This document shows positions 24,724 to 34,053 of a stretch of 64,000 nucleotides of DNA, one piece after another. The position numbers and the translations under genes were made by a program. The notes beneath the pieces were generated by a model. It made no database searches. It was not told the origin of the DNA and saw nothing but the letters and a program-made list of their open reading frames with translations. The stretch's first letter is position 1, and each line of letters starts with the position of its first letter. This DNA comes from Sphingorhabdus_B arenilitoris (GTDB lineage: Bacteria; Pseudomonadota; Alphaproteobacteria; Sphingomonadales; Sphingomonadaceae): the NCBI RefSeq assembly GCF_042651485.1, contig NZ_JBHSDH010000013.1:310001-374000 (forward strand), in the 5' to 3' direction.

Positions 24724-26217
24724 ATGATGCGTAAATCCGTAAATTTATTTGCGGCTATAGCGATGGTGTTGACACCTGTATGCGCGCACGCAGCGGGTGT
24801 CAGTGAACAGCAATTGCGCGCGCATATAGAAATTTTGGCTAGCGATGAATTTGCCGGACGGGATCCGGGCACCGAAGGCGAAGCCAAAACGATTGAATAT
24901 ATTGCCGCCGATTGGGCCAAAGCAGGATTGAAGCCAGCCGCTGCTGACGGCAGCTGGTTTGAACCGGTTCCATTGGTTCGCCGTTCGTTGGGCAGTAGCC
25001 AGCTATCCTTCACGCAAAAAGGACGAAAGCTGAAATTTGCCGATAACGAAATCGTGATGATCGGCCGCGATCAAAATTATAGCAAACAGCGGCTATCGGT
25101 TATGTTTGCAGGGCATGGTGTGAATGCGGATGGGAAACCAGTTGGCGATGTATCAGGGAAGCTGGTGTTCATGCTGCTGGCCGAGGCCGACTTTTTGTCC
25201 GAAGAAATGAAATCTGCCGCAGCACGGCGCGATGTCTTGATTGATGCGGGTGCAGAGGCTGTTGTTCTGATCGCCGATAATGAACCAGGTAGCTGGAACA
25301 GCATCCGCCGCCGATCTGCACTGCCGCGCCTCGAACTGGTAAGCCGAGACAGCCGGGCGGCGGTGCAAGGGGCGGCAAGTGCGGAATATATTGTCGGCCT
25401 TGCGACAGCCGCAAACCGCGACTGGGATAAATTGATGCGGAACGCGAATAAGGCTGATTTTCCCGGGGTTGATTTTGAAATTACTGCTGATTTGGAAGTC
25501 AGCACGCGCGTTGAACGGTTCAACAGCCATAATGTGATCGGCAAAATTGCCGGGCGGAAAAAAGGCAACGGCGCAGTGCTATATATGGGTCACTGGGACC
25601 ATCTGGGTATTTGCCGTCCAGAATCCGCCGAAGACAGGATATGCAATGGCGCGGTCGATAATGCCAGCGGGCTGGCGGTGCTGTCCGAAGTTGCCAAAGC
25701 ATTGCGCAAGAAAAAGCATGACAGGGATATTTATTTTCTCGCCACTACGGCAGAGGAAAGCGGGCTACTTGGCGCTTATGCTTATTCCGAGAAACCAGTT
25801 TTTCCTTTGGAGGATATTGTGATCGCGCTGAATGTCGATACGATTGCCGTTGCGCCCCGGGGGGCGAAGGTTGCCATTATTGGCCGAGGCACGACATCGC
25901 TCGACCCGATGATTGAAAAAATCGCCGAAAAGCTTGGCCGAAAAATTGAAAGGTCCGATGACGCCAACGCCTTTATCCGGCGTCAGGATGGTTGGGCACT
26001 GGCGCAAAAGGGCGTTCCAGCCGTAATGGTCGGCGGGGCATTTGCGGATATTGACCTGCTCCAGCGTTTTTTAGAGGGCGATTATCACGGGCCAGAGGAT
26101 GAGTTGACGGCGTCGACGCCATTGGGCGGCGCGGCACAGGATGCGGACCTCCATATTGAACTCGGGAAATTTTTTGCCAACGCACGCAAATATCGCAGAG
26201 ACAAGACTGGCAGTTGA
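24724..26217 (+). CDS. M28-family zinc aminopeptidase with PA-like insert, exported
   Basis: 497 residues. The signal peptide (MMRKSVNLFAAIAMVLTPVCAHA) sends it to the periplasm or outside. An N-terminal helical part ends in DEFAGRDPGTEGEAKTIEYIA. A PA-like domain (about 110-240) precedes the catalytic core. Zinc ligands are visible in MGHWDHLG, in NGAVDNASGLAVL and in the catalytic EE of TAEESGLLGAYAYSE. It likely removes N-terminal residues from peptides. It is divergent from the SPFH gene; its end lies 58 bases before guaB. Confidence 0.92.
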   Translation: MMRKSVNLFAAIAMVLTPVCAHAAGVSEQQLRAHIEILASDEFAGRDPGTEGEAKTIEYIAADWAKAGLKPAAADGSWFEPVPLVRRSLGSSQLSFTQKGRKLKFADNEIVMIGRDQNYSKQRLSVMFAGHGVNADGKPVGDVSGKLVFMLLAEADFLSEEMKSAAARRDVLIDAGAEAVVLIADNEPGSWNSIRRRSALPRLELVSRDSRAAVQGAASAEYIVGLATAANRDWDKLMRNANKADFPGVDFEITADLEVSTRVERFNSHNVIGKIAGRKKGNGAVLYMGHWDHLGICRPESAEDRICNGAVDNASGLAVLSEVAKALRKKKHDRDIYFLATTAEESGLLGAYAYSEKPVFPLEDIVIALNVDTIAVAPRGAKVAIIGRGTTSLDPMIEKIAEKLGRKIERSDDANAFIRRQDGWALAQKGVPAVMVGGAFADIDLLQRFLEGDYHGPEDELTASTPLGGAAQDADLHIELGKFFANARKYRRDKTGS

Positions 26218-26229
26218 CCCGCATACTGT

Positions 26230-26275
26230 TTACATGGGCCGCCACGAATCAAAATATTACAGAATATGGTGGCAC
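26230..26275 (+). promoter_or_regulatory. guaB: Possible guaB promoter
   Basis: TTTACA (26230-26235) is a 5/6 match to the -35 consensus, with AATATT 18 bases later as a weak -10. The transcript would start very close to the guaB ATG at 26276 and have almost no leader. No strong ribosome binding site is present, in line with that reading, but the -10 is poor. Confidence 0.3.
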
Positions 26276-27736
26276 ATGAAAGAGATACCCCTAGGCCTGA
26301 CTTTCGATGACGTATTGCTGCAGCCTGCGGCCTCCGAAATTGTGCCGAGCCAAGCCGATACGCGGACCTATATCACACCTTCAATCGGACTAAATATTCC
26401 GGTTTTGTCGTCCGCGATGGATACGGTGACCGAAGCGCGCATGGCGATTGTCATGGCGCAATTGGGCGGGATTGGCGTCTTGCACCGCAATTTATCGATA
26501 GAAGAGCAATGTGCCGCTGTGCGTCAGGTCAAGCGGTTTGAATCAGGCATGGTCGTCGATCCCATCACCATCACCCCCGATGCGACTTTGGCCGATGCCA
26601 GCGCGTTGATGACTACCCATGCGATTTCAGGAATTCCTGTGGTAGAGGATAGCGGCAAATTGGTCGGCATATTGACCAACCGAGACGTGCGCTTTGCCGA
26701 ACATCCGGCGCAACCTGTTCGCGAATTGATGACGCAGGATAATTTGGCGACTGTCGGCCTTGGCGTTTCGCAAGAAGAGGCGCGGCGATTGCTTCATCAA
26801 CGGCGAATTGAAAAGCTGTTGGTGGTCGATGACAATTATCGCTGCATCGGCCTGATTACGGTCAAGGATATTGAAAAAGCTGTAAATTATCCGAATGCGA
26901 CGAAGGACGCTTCCGGACGGCTGCGCGTTGCAGCTGCTTCCACGGTTGGGGAAAAAGGCTTGGAGCGGACCCGCGCCCTAATCGACGCGGACTGTGATGT
27001 GATCATTGTCGACACCGCCCATGGCCATAGTAAAATGGTGTCGGATGTGGTGCGAGAGATTAAGAAAATATCCGCCGACGTACAAATTATCGCAGGCAAT
27101 GTCGCCACCGCCGAAGCAACACGAGCGCTGATTGATGCGGGCGCGGATGGGATTAAGGTTGGTATTGGCCCGGGTTCTATATGCACCACGCGCGTTGTCG
27201 CTGGCGTTGGTGTCCCGCAATTAACCGCGATAATCGACTGCGCCGCCGAAGCCAAAAAATCCGGTATTCCGGTGATTGCCGATGGCGGTCTGCGGACATC
27301 GGGTGACGTGGCGAAGGCTCTGGCGGCGGGCGCATCAAGCGTTATGGTCGGCTCTTTGCTCGCGGGCACTGAAGAAGCCCCGGGCGATACTTTCCTCTAT
27401 CAGGGACGCGCCTATAAAAGCTATCGCGGCATGGGCAGCGTCGGCGCAATGGCGCGGGGCAGTGCAGACCGGTATTTTCAGCAAGACATCAAAGACCAGC
27501 TTAAATTGGTTCCCGAAGGCATTGAAGGCCAGGTTCCATTTAAGGGCCCAGCGGCTGACGTCGTGCATCAATTGGTTGGCGGAGTAAAGGCGGCGATGGG
27601 CTATACTGGTTCGGCGACGATCGCTGATTTGCAAGAAAATGCCCGCTTTGTGAGAATAACGGGTGCTGGTCTGCGCGAAAGTCATGTGCACGATGTGACC
27701 ATCACGCGCGAAGCCCCCAATTATCCGACACGTTAA
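26276..27736 (+). CDS. guaB: IMP dehydrogenase
   Basis: About 486 residues. It oxidises IMP to XMP, the first committed step to GMP. The start MKEIPLGLTFDDVLLQPAAS matches the family; the longer upstream frame runs into the M28 gene. Two CBS domains occupy about 95-210. The catalytic Cys303 lies in GIGPGSICTTRVVAGVG, followed by the phosphate-binding ADGGLRTSGDVAKALAAGA and the flap MARGSADRYFQ. The nearby rightward genes (27743 on) are tightly spaced. Confidence 0.97.
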   Translation: MKEIPLGLTFDDVLLQPAASEIVPSQADTRTYITPSIGLNIPVLSSAMDTVTEARMAIVMAQLGGIGVLHRNLSIEEQCAAVRQVKRFESGMVVDPITITPDATLADASALMTTHAISGIPVVEDSGKLVGILTNRDVRFAEHPAQPVRELMTQDNLATVGLGVSQEEARRLLHQRRIEKLLVVDDNYRCIGLITVKDIEKAVNYPNATKDASGRLRVAAASTVGEKGLERTRALIDADCDVIIVDTAHGHSKMVSDVVREIKKISADVQIIAGNVATAEATRALIDAGADGIKVGIGPGSICTTRVVAGVGVPQLTAIIDCAAEAKKSGIPVIADGGLRTSGDVAKALAAGASSVMVGSLLAGTEEAPGDTFLYQGRAYKSYRGMGSVGAMARGSADRYFQQDIKDQLKLVPEGIEGQVPFKGPAADVVHQLVGGVKAAMGYTGSATIADLQENARFVRITGAGLRESHVHDVTITREAPNYPTR

Positions 27737-27742
27737 TCCCAC

Positions 27743-28924
27743 ATGAGGCCCGCCGCCCGATTGCAAGCTGCCATCACATTGCTCGACGAAATCATCGCCG
27801 CAGCAAGGGACGGCGGTGCATCAGCTGATATGTTGGCTTCGGCTTTTTTTCGGGCACGGCGCTATGCGGGATCAAAAGACCGCCGGGCGATCCGTGATTT
27901 GACCTGGTCGGCGATCCGGCGCTTTGGTGAACGCCCTGCCACAGCGCGTTCTGCCTTTGCTGCCATGGCGGATGCGGATGCCGAATTGGCGGCTTTGTTC
28001 GATGGCAGCGATTATGGTCCGGCAGTGTTAACCGCCGATGAGCCTCGCGCGGTAGGCGGCGTGATTCCGGATTGGATCAAAAGCTATCTGCCTGAGCTGT
28101 TGGACGAAGCAGAAATAACAGCGCTCCTTGGCCGTGCGCCGCTGGACCTGAGGGTCAACCGGTTACAGGCCAGTGTGGACATCGTGATGACCGCGTTACC
28201 GGAGGCGCAGCGGTTGGCGCTGTGTGACGATGCGCTCCGCTTGCCCACAGGTTTTCCGATTGAGAAACATGCGTTGATGACAGACGGCCATGTGGATATT
28301 CAGGATGTCGGTAGCCAGCTGATCGCGGCCGCCTGCCGCGCCGAAAGCGGTATGACAATATTGGACCTATGCGCAGGGGCCGGAGGTAAAACATTGGCGC
28401 TGGCGGCGCATATGGGCGGTAAAGGGACGTTGATCGCCGCCGATATAAACCGCGACCGTTTGGCGCAGCTTGGACCAAGGGCACAGCGTGCAGGTGCAGG
28501 CAATGTCGAAACGCGGTTGCTTAATCCAAAGCAAGAGGCGGCCATGCTGTCCGACTATACCGGTCAGTGCGATGTGGTCCTGATCGACGCGCCTTGTTCG
28601 GGCAGCGGCACTTGGCGGCGCAACCCCGAAACCCGCTGGCGGTTGAATGAATCACGGCTGGGTGCTGTCGTGGCGGAACAGGCGAGAATTATGGAATATG
28701 CCGCCAAAATGGTTCGCCCCGCTGGTCATTTGGTCTATGCGGTTTGTTCCTTGTTGGAGGTTGAGGGCGCCGGTCAAATCGCGCAGTTTTTATCGGCCAA
28801 CCCGGGTTGGAAAGCGCAAGACCCCGCGATAAGAGCGGGCAGGGCGTCGGGCGAGGGCATCATCCTGACCCCATTTCATGATGGGTCGGACGGGTTTTTC
28901 ATGGCAAGGCTGCAAAAGCTATGA
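27743..28924 (+). CDS. RsmB/NOP-family RNA (cytosine-5-)-methyltransferase
   Basis: 393 residues. The N-terminal part is helical, with SKDRRAIRDLTWSAIRR, and lacks an evident full NusB-like domain. The SAM-binding motif is LDLCAGAGGKTLALAAHMGGKG (about 208-230). The active site includes IDAPCSGSGTWRRNPETRWR and the second cysteine in LVYAVCSLLEVEG. It probably methylates a cytosine in 16S rRNA. Exact equivalence to RsmB is not certain. It starts 6 bases after guaB. Confidence 0.9.
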   Translation: MRPAARLQAAITLLDEIIAAARDGGASADMLASAFFRARRYAGSKDRRAIRDLTWSAIRRFGERPATARSAFAAMADADAELAALFDGSDYGPAVLTADEPRAVGGVIPDWIKSYLPELLDEAEITALLGRAPLDLRVNRLQASVDIVMTALPEAQRLALCDDALRLPTGFPIEKHALMTDGHVDIQDVGSQLIAAACRAESGMTILDLCAGAGGKTLALAAHMGGKGTLIAADINRDRLAQLGPRAQRAGAGNVETRLLNPKQEAAMLSDYTGQCDVVLIDAPCSGSGTWRRNPETRWRLNESRLGAVVAEQARIMEYAAKMVRPAGHLVYAVCSLLEVEGAGQIAQFLSANPGWKAQDPAIRAGRASGEGIILTPFHDGSDGFFMARLQKL

Positions 28925-28962
28925 TAGCAAAATCCGATAGAGAAACCATTTGGGAAAAAATC

Positions 28963-29487
28963 ATGCGCTTTTCGCCTGCTGCAATCGCTTTGTCGCTATG
29001 CCTCGCCATGCTGTCGAGCGCGGGTATTGGCAAAAAAGCCGACGATGACATAAATCCCATATCCATTTCTTTGATGGAGCAGGGCAATGCTGCCGTAAAG
29101 GCCAATGAGCTGGAGGAGGCCGTTAGCTGGTATGAAAGCGCGCTGGCCGTCGATCCGCGAAATCGCGGAGCCTATCTGGAAATGGCGCGGGTTGTTCGAT
29201 CAAAAGGTCTGAATGGAAAAGCGATTAGATTTTATAAAGAAGTGCTTGAAATTGAACCTAATGATCAGATTGCGCTCACTGAACAAGCCGAAACCATGTT
29301 GGCCAAGGGGGCGGTTGATCAAGCCAAAAATAATCTCGCTCGGTTAAAATTGCTGTGCCAGACCAACTGCACTGCTGTCGACAAATTGGCGGTTGCAATA
29401 GATAAAGCTGGCAAAAAACCAGTTATGCAAGCTAGCGCAGTCGACATTAAACCCGTCGCGGAAGAACCAGAAAAAGCGGATAATTGA
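28963..29487 (+). CDS. Exported TPR protein
   Basis: 174 residues from the ATG at 28963, which gives a clean signal peptide (MRFSPAAIALSLCLAMLSSAG) and has GGGAA upstream. An in-frame ATG at 28921 overlapping the previous stop is possible, adding 14 charged residues. Two to three tetratricopeptide-like helices follow (NAAVKANELEEAVSWYESALAVDPRNRGAYLEMARVV and IRFYKEVLEIEPNDQIALTEQAE). It is a likely periplasmic scaffold of unknown partner. Confidence 0.82.
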   Translation: MRFSPAAIALSLCLAMLSSAGIGKKADDDINPISISLMEQGNAAVKANELEEAVSWYESALAVDPRNRGAYLEMARVVRSKGLNGKAIRFYKEVLEIEPNDQIALTEQAETMLAKGAVDQAKNNLARLKLLCQTNCTAVDKLAVAIDKAGKKPVMQASAVDIKPVAEEPEKADN

Positions 29488-29493
29488 GCCGAG

Positions 29494-29516
29494 GGTCAGG
29501 ACACTTCCTTCTGACC
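29494..29516. terminator. Weak hairpin between convergent genes
   Basis: GGTCAG (29494-29499) pairs with CTGACC (29511-29516) around 11 bases, at the junction of the TPR gene and rppH. There is no T-run, so this may only be a transcript-end structure. Confidence 0.35.
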
Positions 29517-29995
29517 TAGATAAGGTCCAAAAATTCCGCGATAACCCGTTCATATAAATGACGTTTGAATGGGACAATCAACTTGGGGACCATATCAGGC
29601 TCGCTCCATTTCCAAGCAGAAAATTCGGGATGGCGGGTTTTAATATTTATGTCGGCGTCATTACCGCGAAACCGCATCAGGAACCAATATTGTCTTTGCC
29701 CCCGCCAGCGGCCCTGCCATAATTTGCCGATCAATTCAGGGGGAAGGTCGTAATAATATTCCTCTTTGGTTCGCGCGATCACGTCGACCAATGCGGGCGC
29801 AATTCCGGTTTCCTCCTGTAATTCGCGGATAGCTGCGTCATCTGCTGTTTCGCCGTCGTCAATTCCGCCTTGCGGCATTTGCCATGCTTCGCTGCCCGGA
29901 TTGTCAATGCGCCGGCCGACAAAAATCTGACCATTTTCATTCGCCAGCATGATGCCCGCGCATGGCCGGTAGGGTAATGAGTCAAAGTCCGCCAT
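29516..29995 (-). CDS. rppH: RNA pyrophosphohydrolase (Nudix)
   Basis: 159 residues. It removes pyrophosphate from mRNA 5' ends and starts RNase E-dependent decay. The Nudix box is complete: GGIDDGETADDAAIRELQEETGI. Flanking motifs typical of RppH are YRPCAGIMLANENGQIFVGRR, WQMPQGGID and WQGRWRGQRQYWFLMRF. The gene lies 2 bases after the stop of the esterase gene and may be in its transcript. Confidence 0.95.
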   Translation of the reverse strand: MADFDSLPYRPCAGIMLANENGQIFVGRRIDNPGSEAWQMPQGGIDDGETADDAAIRELQEETGIAPALVDVIARTKEEYYYDLPPELIGKLWQGRWRGQRQYWFLMRFRGNDADINIKTRHPEFSAWKWSEPDMVPKLIVPFKRHLYERVIAEFLDLI

Positions 29996-29997
29996 AA

Positions 29998-30945
29998 CTA
30001 AGCCGTAACCTCTGACAGCATCGCCTTTACCGCCTGCATATAATTGTCAATGTCAGCCTGCGATGACGGGATGCCCTTACGCAGGTTGATATGGCCGTGA
30101 ATATTGCCATCGGCGCTAACATGCTGCACCTTGACACCCGCGTTTTTGAGCGCCTCGACATAGGCCAAACCCTGATCACGAAGCGGATCGAGGCTGGCGG
30201 TGGTCACAACGCTGGGCGGCATTCCGCTTTGGTCAAATAACAATGGCGCGCCGCGATAGTCGGTCATGTCCGCTGCATATTGGCGAGTGAACCAATCCAT
30301 CATATCTTTGGTCAGCAAATGACCTTCGGAATAATCGCGCACGCTTTGCCAATCGCCATGGTCGGATACGACGGGATAAATCGGATGCTGCAATATTACC
30401 GGAACCGCCGCCGGTTTATCGCGCAGGGCCATAGTGGTTACGATGGTCAAATTGCCGCCCGCACTATCGCCTGACGTAATTAAGCCCGTCACCTGAAAAC
30501 CCAGTTCCGGCGGGCTTTCCGCAATCCAGCGCGTCGCCGCCTCGCAATCATCGGTGGCGGCGGGAAAAGGATGTTCAGGGGCGAGGCGATAGTCGATTGA
30601 TATCACCGGCAGTTGGAGTTGCCGCGCGGCCTCCGCACAATAAGGCTCATACACAAACAAGTCGCCAATGACAAAGCCGCCACCATGGTAAAAAACCATC
30701 ACTGGCCCTGGTCCTCGGTTTTCCATTATATCGAAAATCTGCGCTTTCATTGGGCCAGCGGGGCCCGGTATTTCGATGATGCGGTTTACTGCCAATTCGC
30801 CAACCGGCGCATCGGCCACGTCGCGCATCGCTGCCATCATTGTTCGTGCTTCTGCTGGCGGAACTTCATGGGTGCGCGGCCCGGGCAGCGCATTCAGAAA
30901 TTTCAAAAAAGCCGCAACATCATCTCTTTCGCCGTGATCACCCAT
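29998..30945 (-). CDS. Alpha/beta-hydrolase esterase, HSL (family IV) type
   Basis: 315 residues. The oxyanion motif is VFYHGGGFVIGDL, the nucleophile lies in SGDSAGGNLT, and the Asp is near SLDPLRDQG with His in IHGHINLR. This matches the hormone-sensitive-lipase group of bacterial esterases, active on short acyl esters. No signal peptide. A GAGGGAG ribosome binding site precedes the ATG. Confidence 0.93.
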   Translation of the reverse strand: MGDHGERDDVAAFLKFLNALPGPRTHEVPPAEARTMMAAMRDVADAPVGELAVNRIIEIPGPAGPMKAQIFDIMENRGPGPVMVFYHGGGFVIGDLFVYEPYCAEAARQLQLPVISIDYRLAPEHPFPAATDDCEAATRWIAESPPELGFQVTGLITSGDSAGGNLTIVTTMALRDKPAAVPVILQHPIYPVVSDHGDWQSVRDYSEGHLLTKDMMDWFTRQYAADMTDYRGAPLLFDQSGMPPSVVTTASLDPLRDQGLAYVEALKNAGVKVQHVSADGNIHGHINLRKGIPSSQADIDNYMQAVKAMLSEVTA

Positions 30946-31146
30946 CGCTAAATCTCCCTCAATTCCGTTATTCGGCTTATCATTTTTGGTATGGTCATGA
31001 CAGCCTTAACGCCATTAGGGAAAAACCCGCACTAAATTTTTCACATCAGTTTTGCTTTGTCAGACACACATTTTTCTAAATTGCGCTTGTGCCAGAAACG
31101 GCCTAGGCTTTTGGATATTGATAGAAACAGGAAACAGGTTCCCTAA

Positions 31147-33018
31147 ATGGCCACTGCGTTAAAAGAAGAAGCGCCCGAGACCCCAAAAACACAACAATCC
31201 GATGCCGTCGTCGTCCGCTTCGCCGGCGATAGCGGTGACGGGATGCAGTTAACCGGAGGGCAGTTTACGCTGTCATCGGCACTGGCAGGCAATGATTTTG
31301 CGACCTTCCCGGATTTTCCGGCAGAAATCCGCGCGCCGCAAGGGACGCTGTTTGGTGTGTCGGCTTTCCAAATTAATTTCGGCAGCGAGGCGATTGATAC
31401 CGCGGGCGATCAGCCAGATGTGCTGGTCGCAATGAACCCCGCTGCGCTCAAAACCAATGTTCCTGCTTTGCGGGAAGGCGGGCTTATCATCGCGGATTCG
31501 GGTGAGTTTTCAAAGCGTAACCTCGATAAGGCCAAATATGAGACCAACCCGCTAGAGGACGGCAGCCTTGCCAAATGGCAATTGCTTGCCTTTGACATCA
31601 GCGCGCTGACGATTGAGGCGGTCAAGGATTTCGGCCTCGGCAACAAAGACGCGCTGCGCTGTAAAAACATGTGGACGCTGGGCCTTGCGCTATGGATGTT
31701 TGACCGCGACCGGCAGCCGCTGATTGATTGGCTCAACGCCAAATTTGCGAAGAAACCCGACATTGCCGCGGCTAATATCGCCGCACTGAATGCGGGCCAT
31801 GCTTATGGCGAAACGGCAGAACTTTCGGGGCCATTGAAGCAATATCATGTTGATCCTGCGCCTGCAGAAGCTGGCCTGTATCGCACCGTCACCGGCGCCG
31901 AGTCCATTTCGCTTGGCCTTGTGGCGGGTGCGCAGCTTGCCGGATTGCAGATGTTTTTCGGCGGCTATCCGATCACGCCTGCTTCGGCGATTTTGCACCA
32001 TCTGTCGCGGCTCAAGGAATATGGTATCACCACATTTCAGGCGGAGGACGAAATCGCGGCCATTTGCGCCGCAATTGGGGCCAGCTATGCCGGGCAATTG
32101 GGCGTCACCAGTTCGTCCGGCCCGGGCATTGCCCTAAAAGGTGAGGCGATGGGCCTTGCGATTATGACCGAGCTGCCGCTCGTGATCGTCAATTCGCAGC
32201 GCGGCGGGCCATCGACCGGCCTTCCCACCAAAACCGAACAGTCGGACCTGTATCAGGCCGTCTATGGCCGCAATGGTGATGCTCCGATGCCCGTCATCGC
32301 TTGCCGCAGCCCGGTTGATGCATTTGACTGCGCGATTGAGGCGGTGCGGATTGCGACGCAATATATGACGCCGGTTATGCTGCTGACAGACGGCTATATT
32401 GCCAATGCCGCCGAGCCATGGAAAGTGCCTGATCTTGATGGCTATGAACCTTTTCCGGTCGAGTTTATGGATACCGCGCCCGAAGGCGGCTTCATGCCCT
32501 ATGCCCGTGATGAAAAGCTCGCGCGGCCATGGGTCAAACCCGGCACGCCCGGGCTGATGCACCGCATTGGCGGTATTGAGAAGGCCGAGGGCACAGGGCA
32601 TATCAACTATGCACCCGAAAACCATCAGGCGATGACCGATATTCGCAAAGCCAAGGTAGACGGCGTTGCAGGCAACATTCCCGATCAGGAGGTATGTCTG
32701 GGGCAGGCGGGCGCGAAGCTCGCCGTCGTGGGCTGGGGCAGCACCTTTGGGCCCATCCATCAGGCGGTGAAGCGGGCGCAGCGTAAGGGGCTCGACGTCG
32801 CGCATGTTCATATCCGCCATATCTGGCCGACACCCGCCAATCTGGGTGATTTACTGCGCAGTTTCGACCGCATCATCGTGCCAGAGATGAACACCGGACA
32901 GCTGAAAACATTGCTGCGCGATCAGTTCCTTGTTGATGCCAAACCCGTAAATAAAGTGTCCGGGCAACCCTTTACCATCGCCGAGATGGAAGCCGCGATT
33001 GAGGAGGCTTTGAAATGA
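31147..33018 (+). CDS. korA: 2-oxoacid:ferredoxin oxidoreductase subunit alpha (KorA-type)
   Basis: 623 residues: the gamma-type domain comes first (about 22-210, VVVRFAGDSGDGMQLTGGQFTLSSALAG), then the alpha domain (about 245-620) with GGYPITPASAILHHLSRLKEYGITTFQAEDEIAAI and SSSGPGIALKGEAMGLA. This gamma-alpha fusion is typical of KorA-like enzymes that turn 2-oxoglutarate into succinyl-CoA with ferredoxin as partner. The gene overlaps korB by 4 bases. Pyruvate or branched-chain specificity cannot be excluded by eye. Confidence 0.93.
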   Translation: MATALKEEAPETPKTQQSDAVVVRFAGDSGDGMQLTGGQFTLSSALAGNDFATFPDFPAEIRAPQGTLFGVSAFQINFGSEAIDTAGDQPDVLVAMNPAALKTNVPALREGGLIIADSGEFSKRNLDKAKYETNPLEDGSLAKWQLLAFDISALTIEAVKDFGLGNKDALRCKNMWTLGLALWMFDRDRQPLIDWLNAKFAKKPDIAAANIAALNAGHAYGETAELSGPLKQYHVDPAPAEAGLYRTVTGAESISLGLVAGAQLAGLQMFFGGYPITPASAILHHLSRLKEYGITTFQAEDEIAAICAAIGASYAGQLGVTSSSGPGIALKGEAMGLAIMTELPLVIVNSQRGGPSTGLPTKTEQSDLYQAVYGRNGDAPMPVIACRSPVDAFDCAIEAVRIATQYMTPVMLLTDGYIANAAEPWKVPDLDGYEPFPVEFMDTAPEGGFMPYARDEKLARPWVKPGTPGLMHRIGGIEKAEGTGHINYAPENHQAMTDIRKAKVDGVAGNIPDQEVCLGQAGAKLAVVGWGSTFGPIHQAVKRAQRKGLDVAHVHIRHIWPTPANLGDLLRSFDRIIVPEMNTGQLKTLLRDQFLVDAKPVNKVSGQPFTIAEMEAAIEEALK

Positions 33019-34046
33019 ATCAGATAACACCCGTAACGACGACCCTTAAAGACTGGGAAACCGATCAGGAGGTGCGCTGGTGCCCCGGATGTGGGGATTA
33101 TGCGATCTTGAAAGCTGTGCAGCGCACGATGCCGCAGCTGGGTGCGGACCCGGCGAAGACCGTGTTTATCAGCGGCATCGGCTGTTCCTCTCGCTTTCCC
33201 TATTATATGGAAACCTATGGATTCCACACGATCCACGGCCGCGCGCCTGCCTTTGCAACGGGGCTCAAGCTGGCTAACCCAGAGCTAGACGTCTGGCTGG
33301 TCACCGGCGACGGCGATGGGCTGTCGATCGGCGGCAACCATACGATGCACCTGCTGCGCCGGAACCTCAATTGTCAGATCATGCTGTTTAACAATGAGAT
33401 CTACGGCCTGACCAAAGGGCAATATTCGCCGACATCGCGTGAGGGGACGACTTCGCCATCGACGCCTTACGGCAGCGTGGACCACCCCGCACGCCCCGCC
33501 GCCTTTGCGCTGGGTTCGGGCGCGCGTTTTGTCGGGCGCGGTTTTGACGTGTCGAAAAATTTGCCCGATGTGTTGAAAGCCGCCCATGCGCATCAGGGCG
33601 CAGCTTTTATTGAGATTTTTCAGAATTGTATCGTCTATAATAAAGACGTGTTCGAGGACTTTGCCGCCCCCAAAGGCGCGGAAGATCGTCAGCTGTGGTT
33701 AGAGGACGGCAAGCCCATGCTGTTCGCGGGTGATACAAAAGGCATCGGGCTCGACCGCGATGCCTTGGCGCTAAAGGTTGTCGATGTGGTAGAAGGCGAT
33801 TGGGAAGCGGCGGGGGTGATTGTCCATGACGCGAAGAACCGCAGCGTCGCCCATATGCTTGTCGAAATGCCCTTTGGCGAATTCCCAATGGCGCTGGGTG
33901 TTTTGTATGATGATCCCAAACCTACATTTGAAGAAGCGGTCGTCGCACAGAATAAATCCGCCAGCGAAGGTAAGAGCGCGGATCTGGGCAAATTGCTCAG
34001 CAAGGGCCAGACATGGACCGTGACAGAAGATGGGCCTGACTTATAG
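33015..34046 (+). CDS. korB: 2-oxoacid:ferredoxin oxidoreductase subunit beta (KorB-type)
   Basis: 343 residues. The TPP-binding motif is WLVTGDGDGLSIGGNHTMHLLRRN with the metal ligand in LFNNEIYGLTKGQYSPTS. Cysteines for a [4Fe-4S] cluster are seen in WCPGCGDY, GIGCSSRF and IFQNCIVYN. It pairs with the upstream alpha subunit. Separate ferredoxin or delta subunits are not adjacent. The GxxExxY cassette begins 7 bases after this gene's stop. Confidence 0.94.
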   Translation: MNQITPVTTTLKDWETDQEVRWCPGCGDYAILKAVQRTMPQLGADPAKTVFISGIGCSSRFPYYMETYGFHTIHGRAPAFATGLKLANPELDVWLVTGDGDGLSIGGNHTMHLLRRNLNCQIMLFNNEIYGLTKGQYSPTSREGTTSPSTPYGSVDHPARPAAFALGSGARFVGRGFDVSKNLPDVLKAAHAHQGAAFIEIFQNCIVYNKDVFEDFAAPKGAEDRQLWLEDGKPMLFAGDTKGIGLDRDALALKVVDVVEGDWEAAGVIVHDAKNRSVAHMLVEMPFGEFPMALGVLYDDPKPTFEEAVVAQNKSASEGKSADLGKLLSKGQTWTVTEDGPDL

Positions 34047-34053
34047 GATTTTT

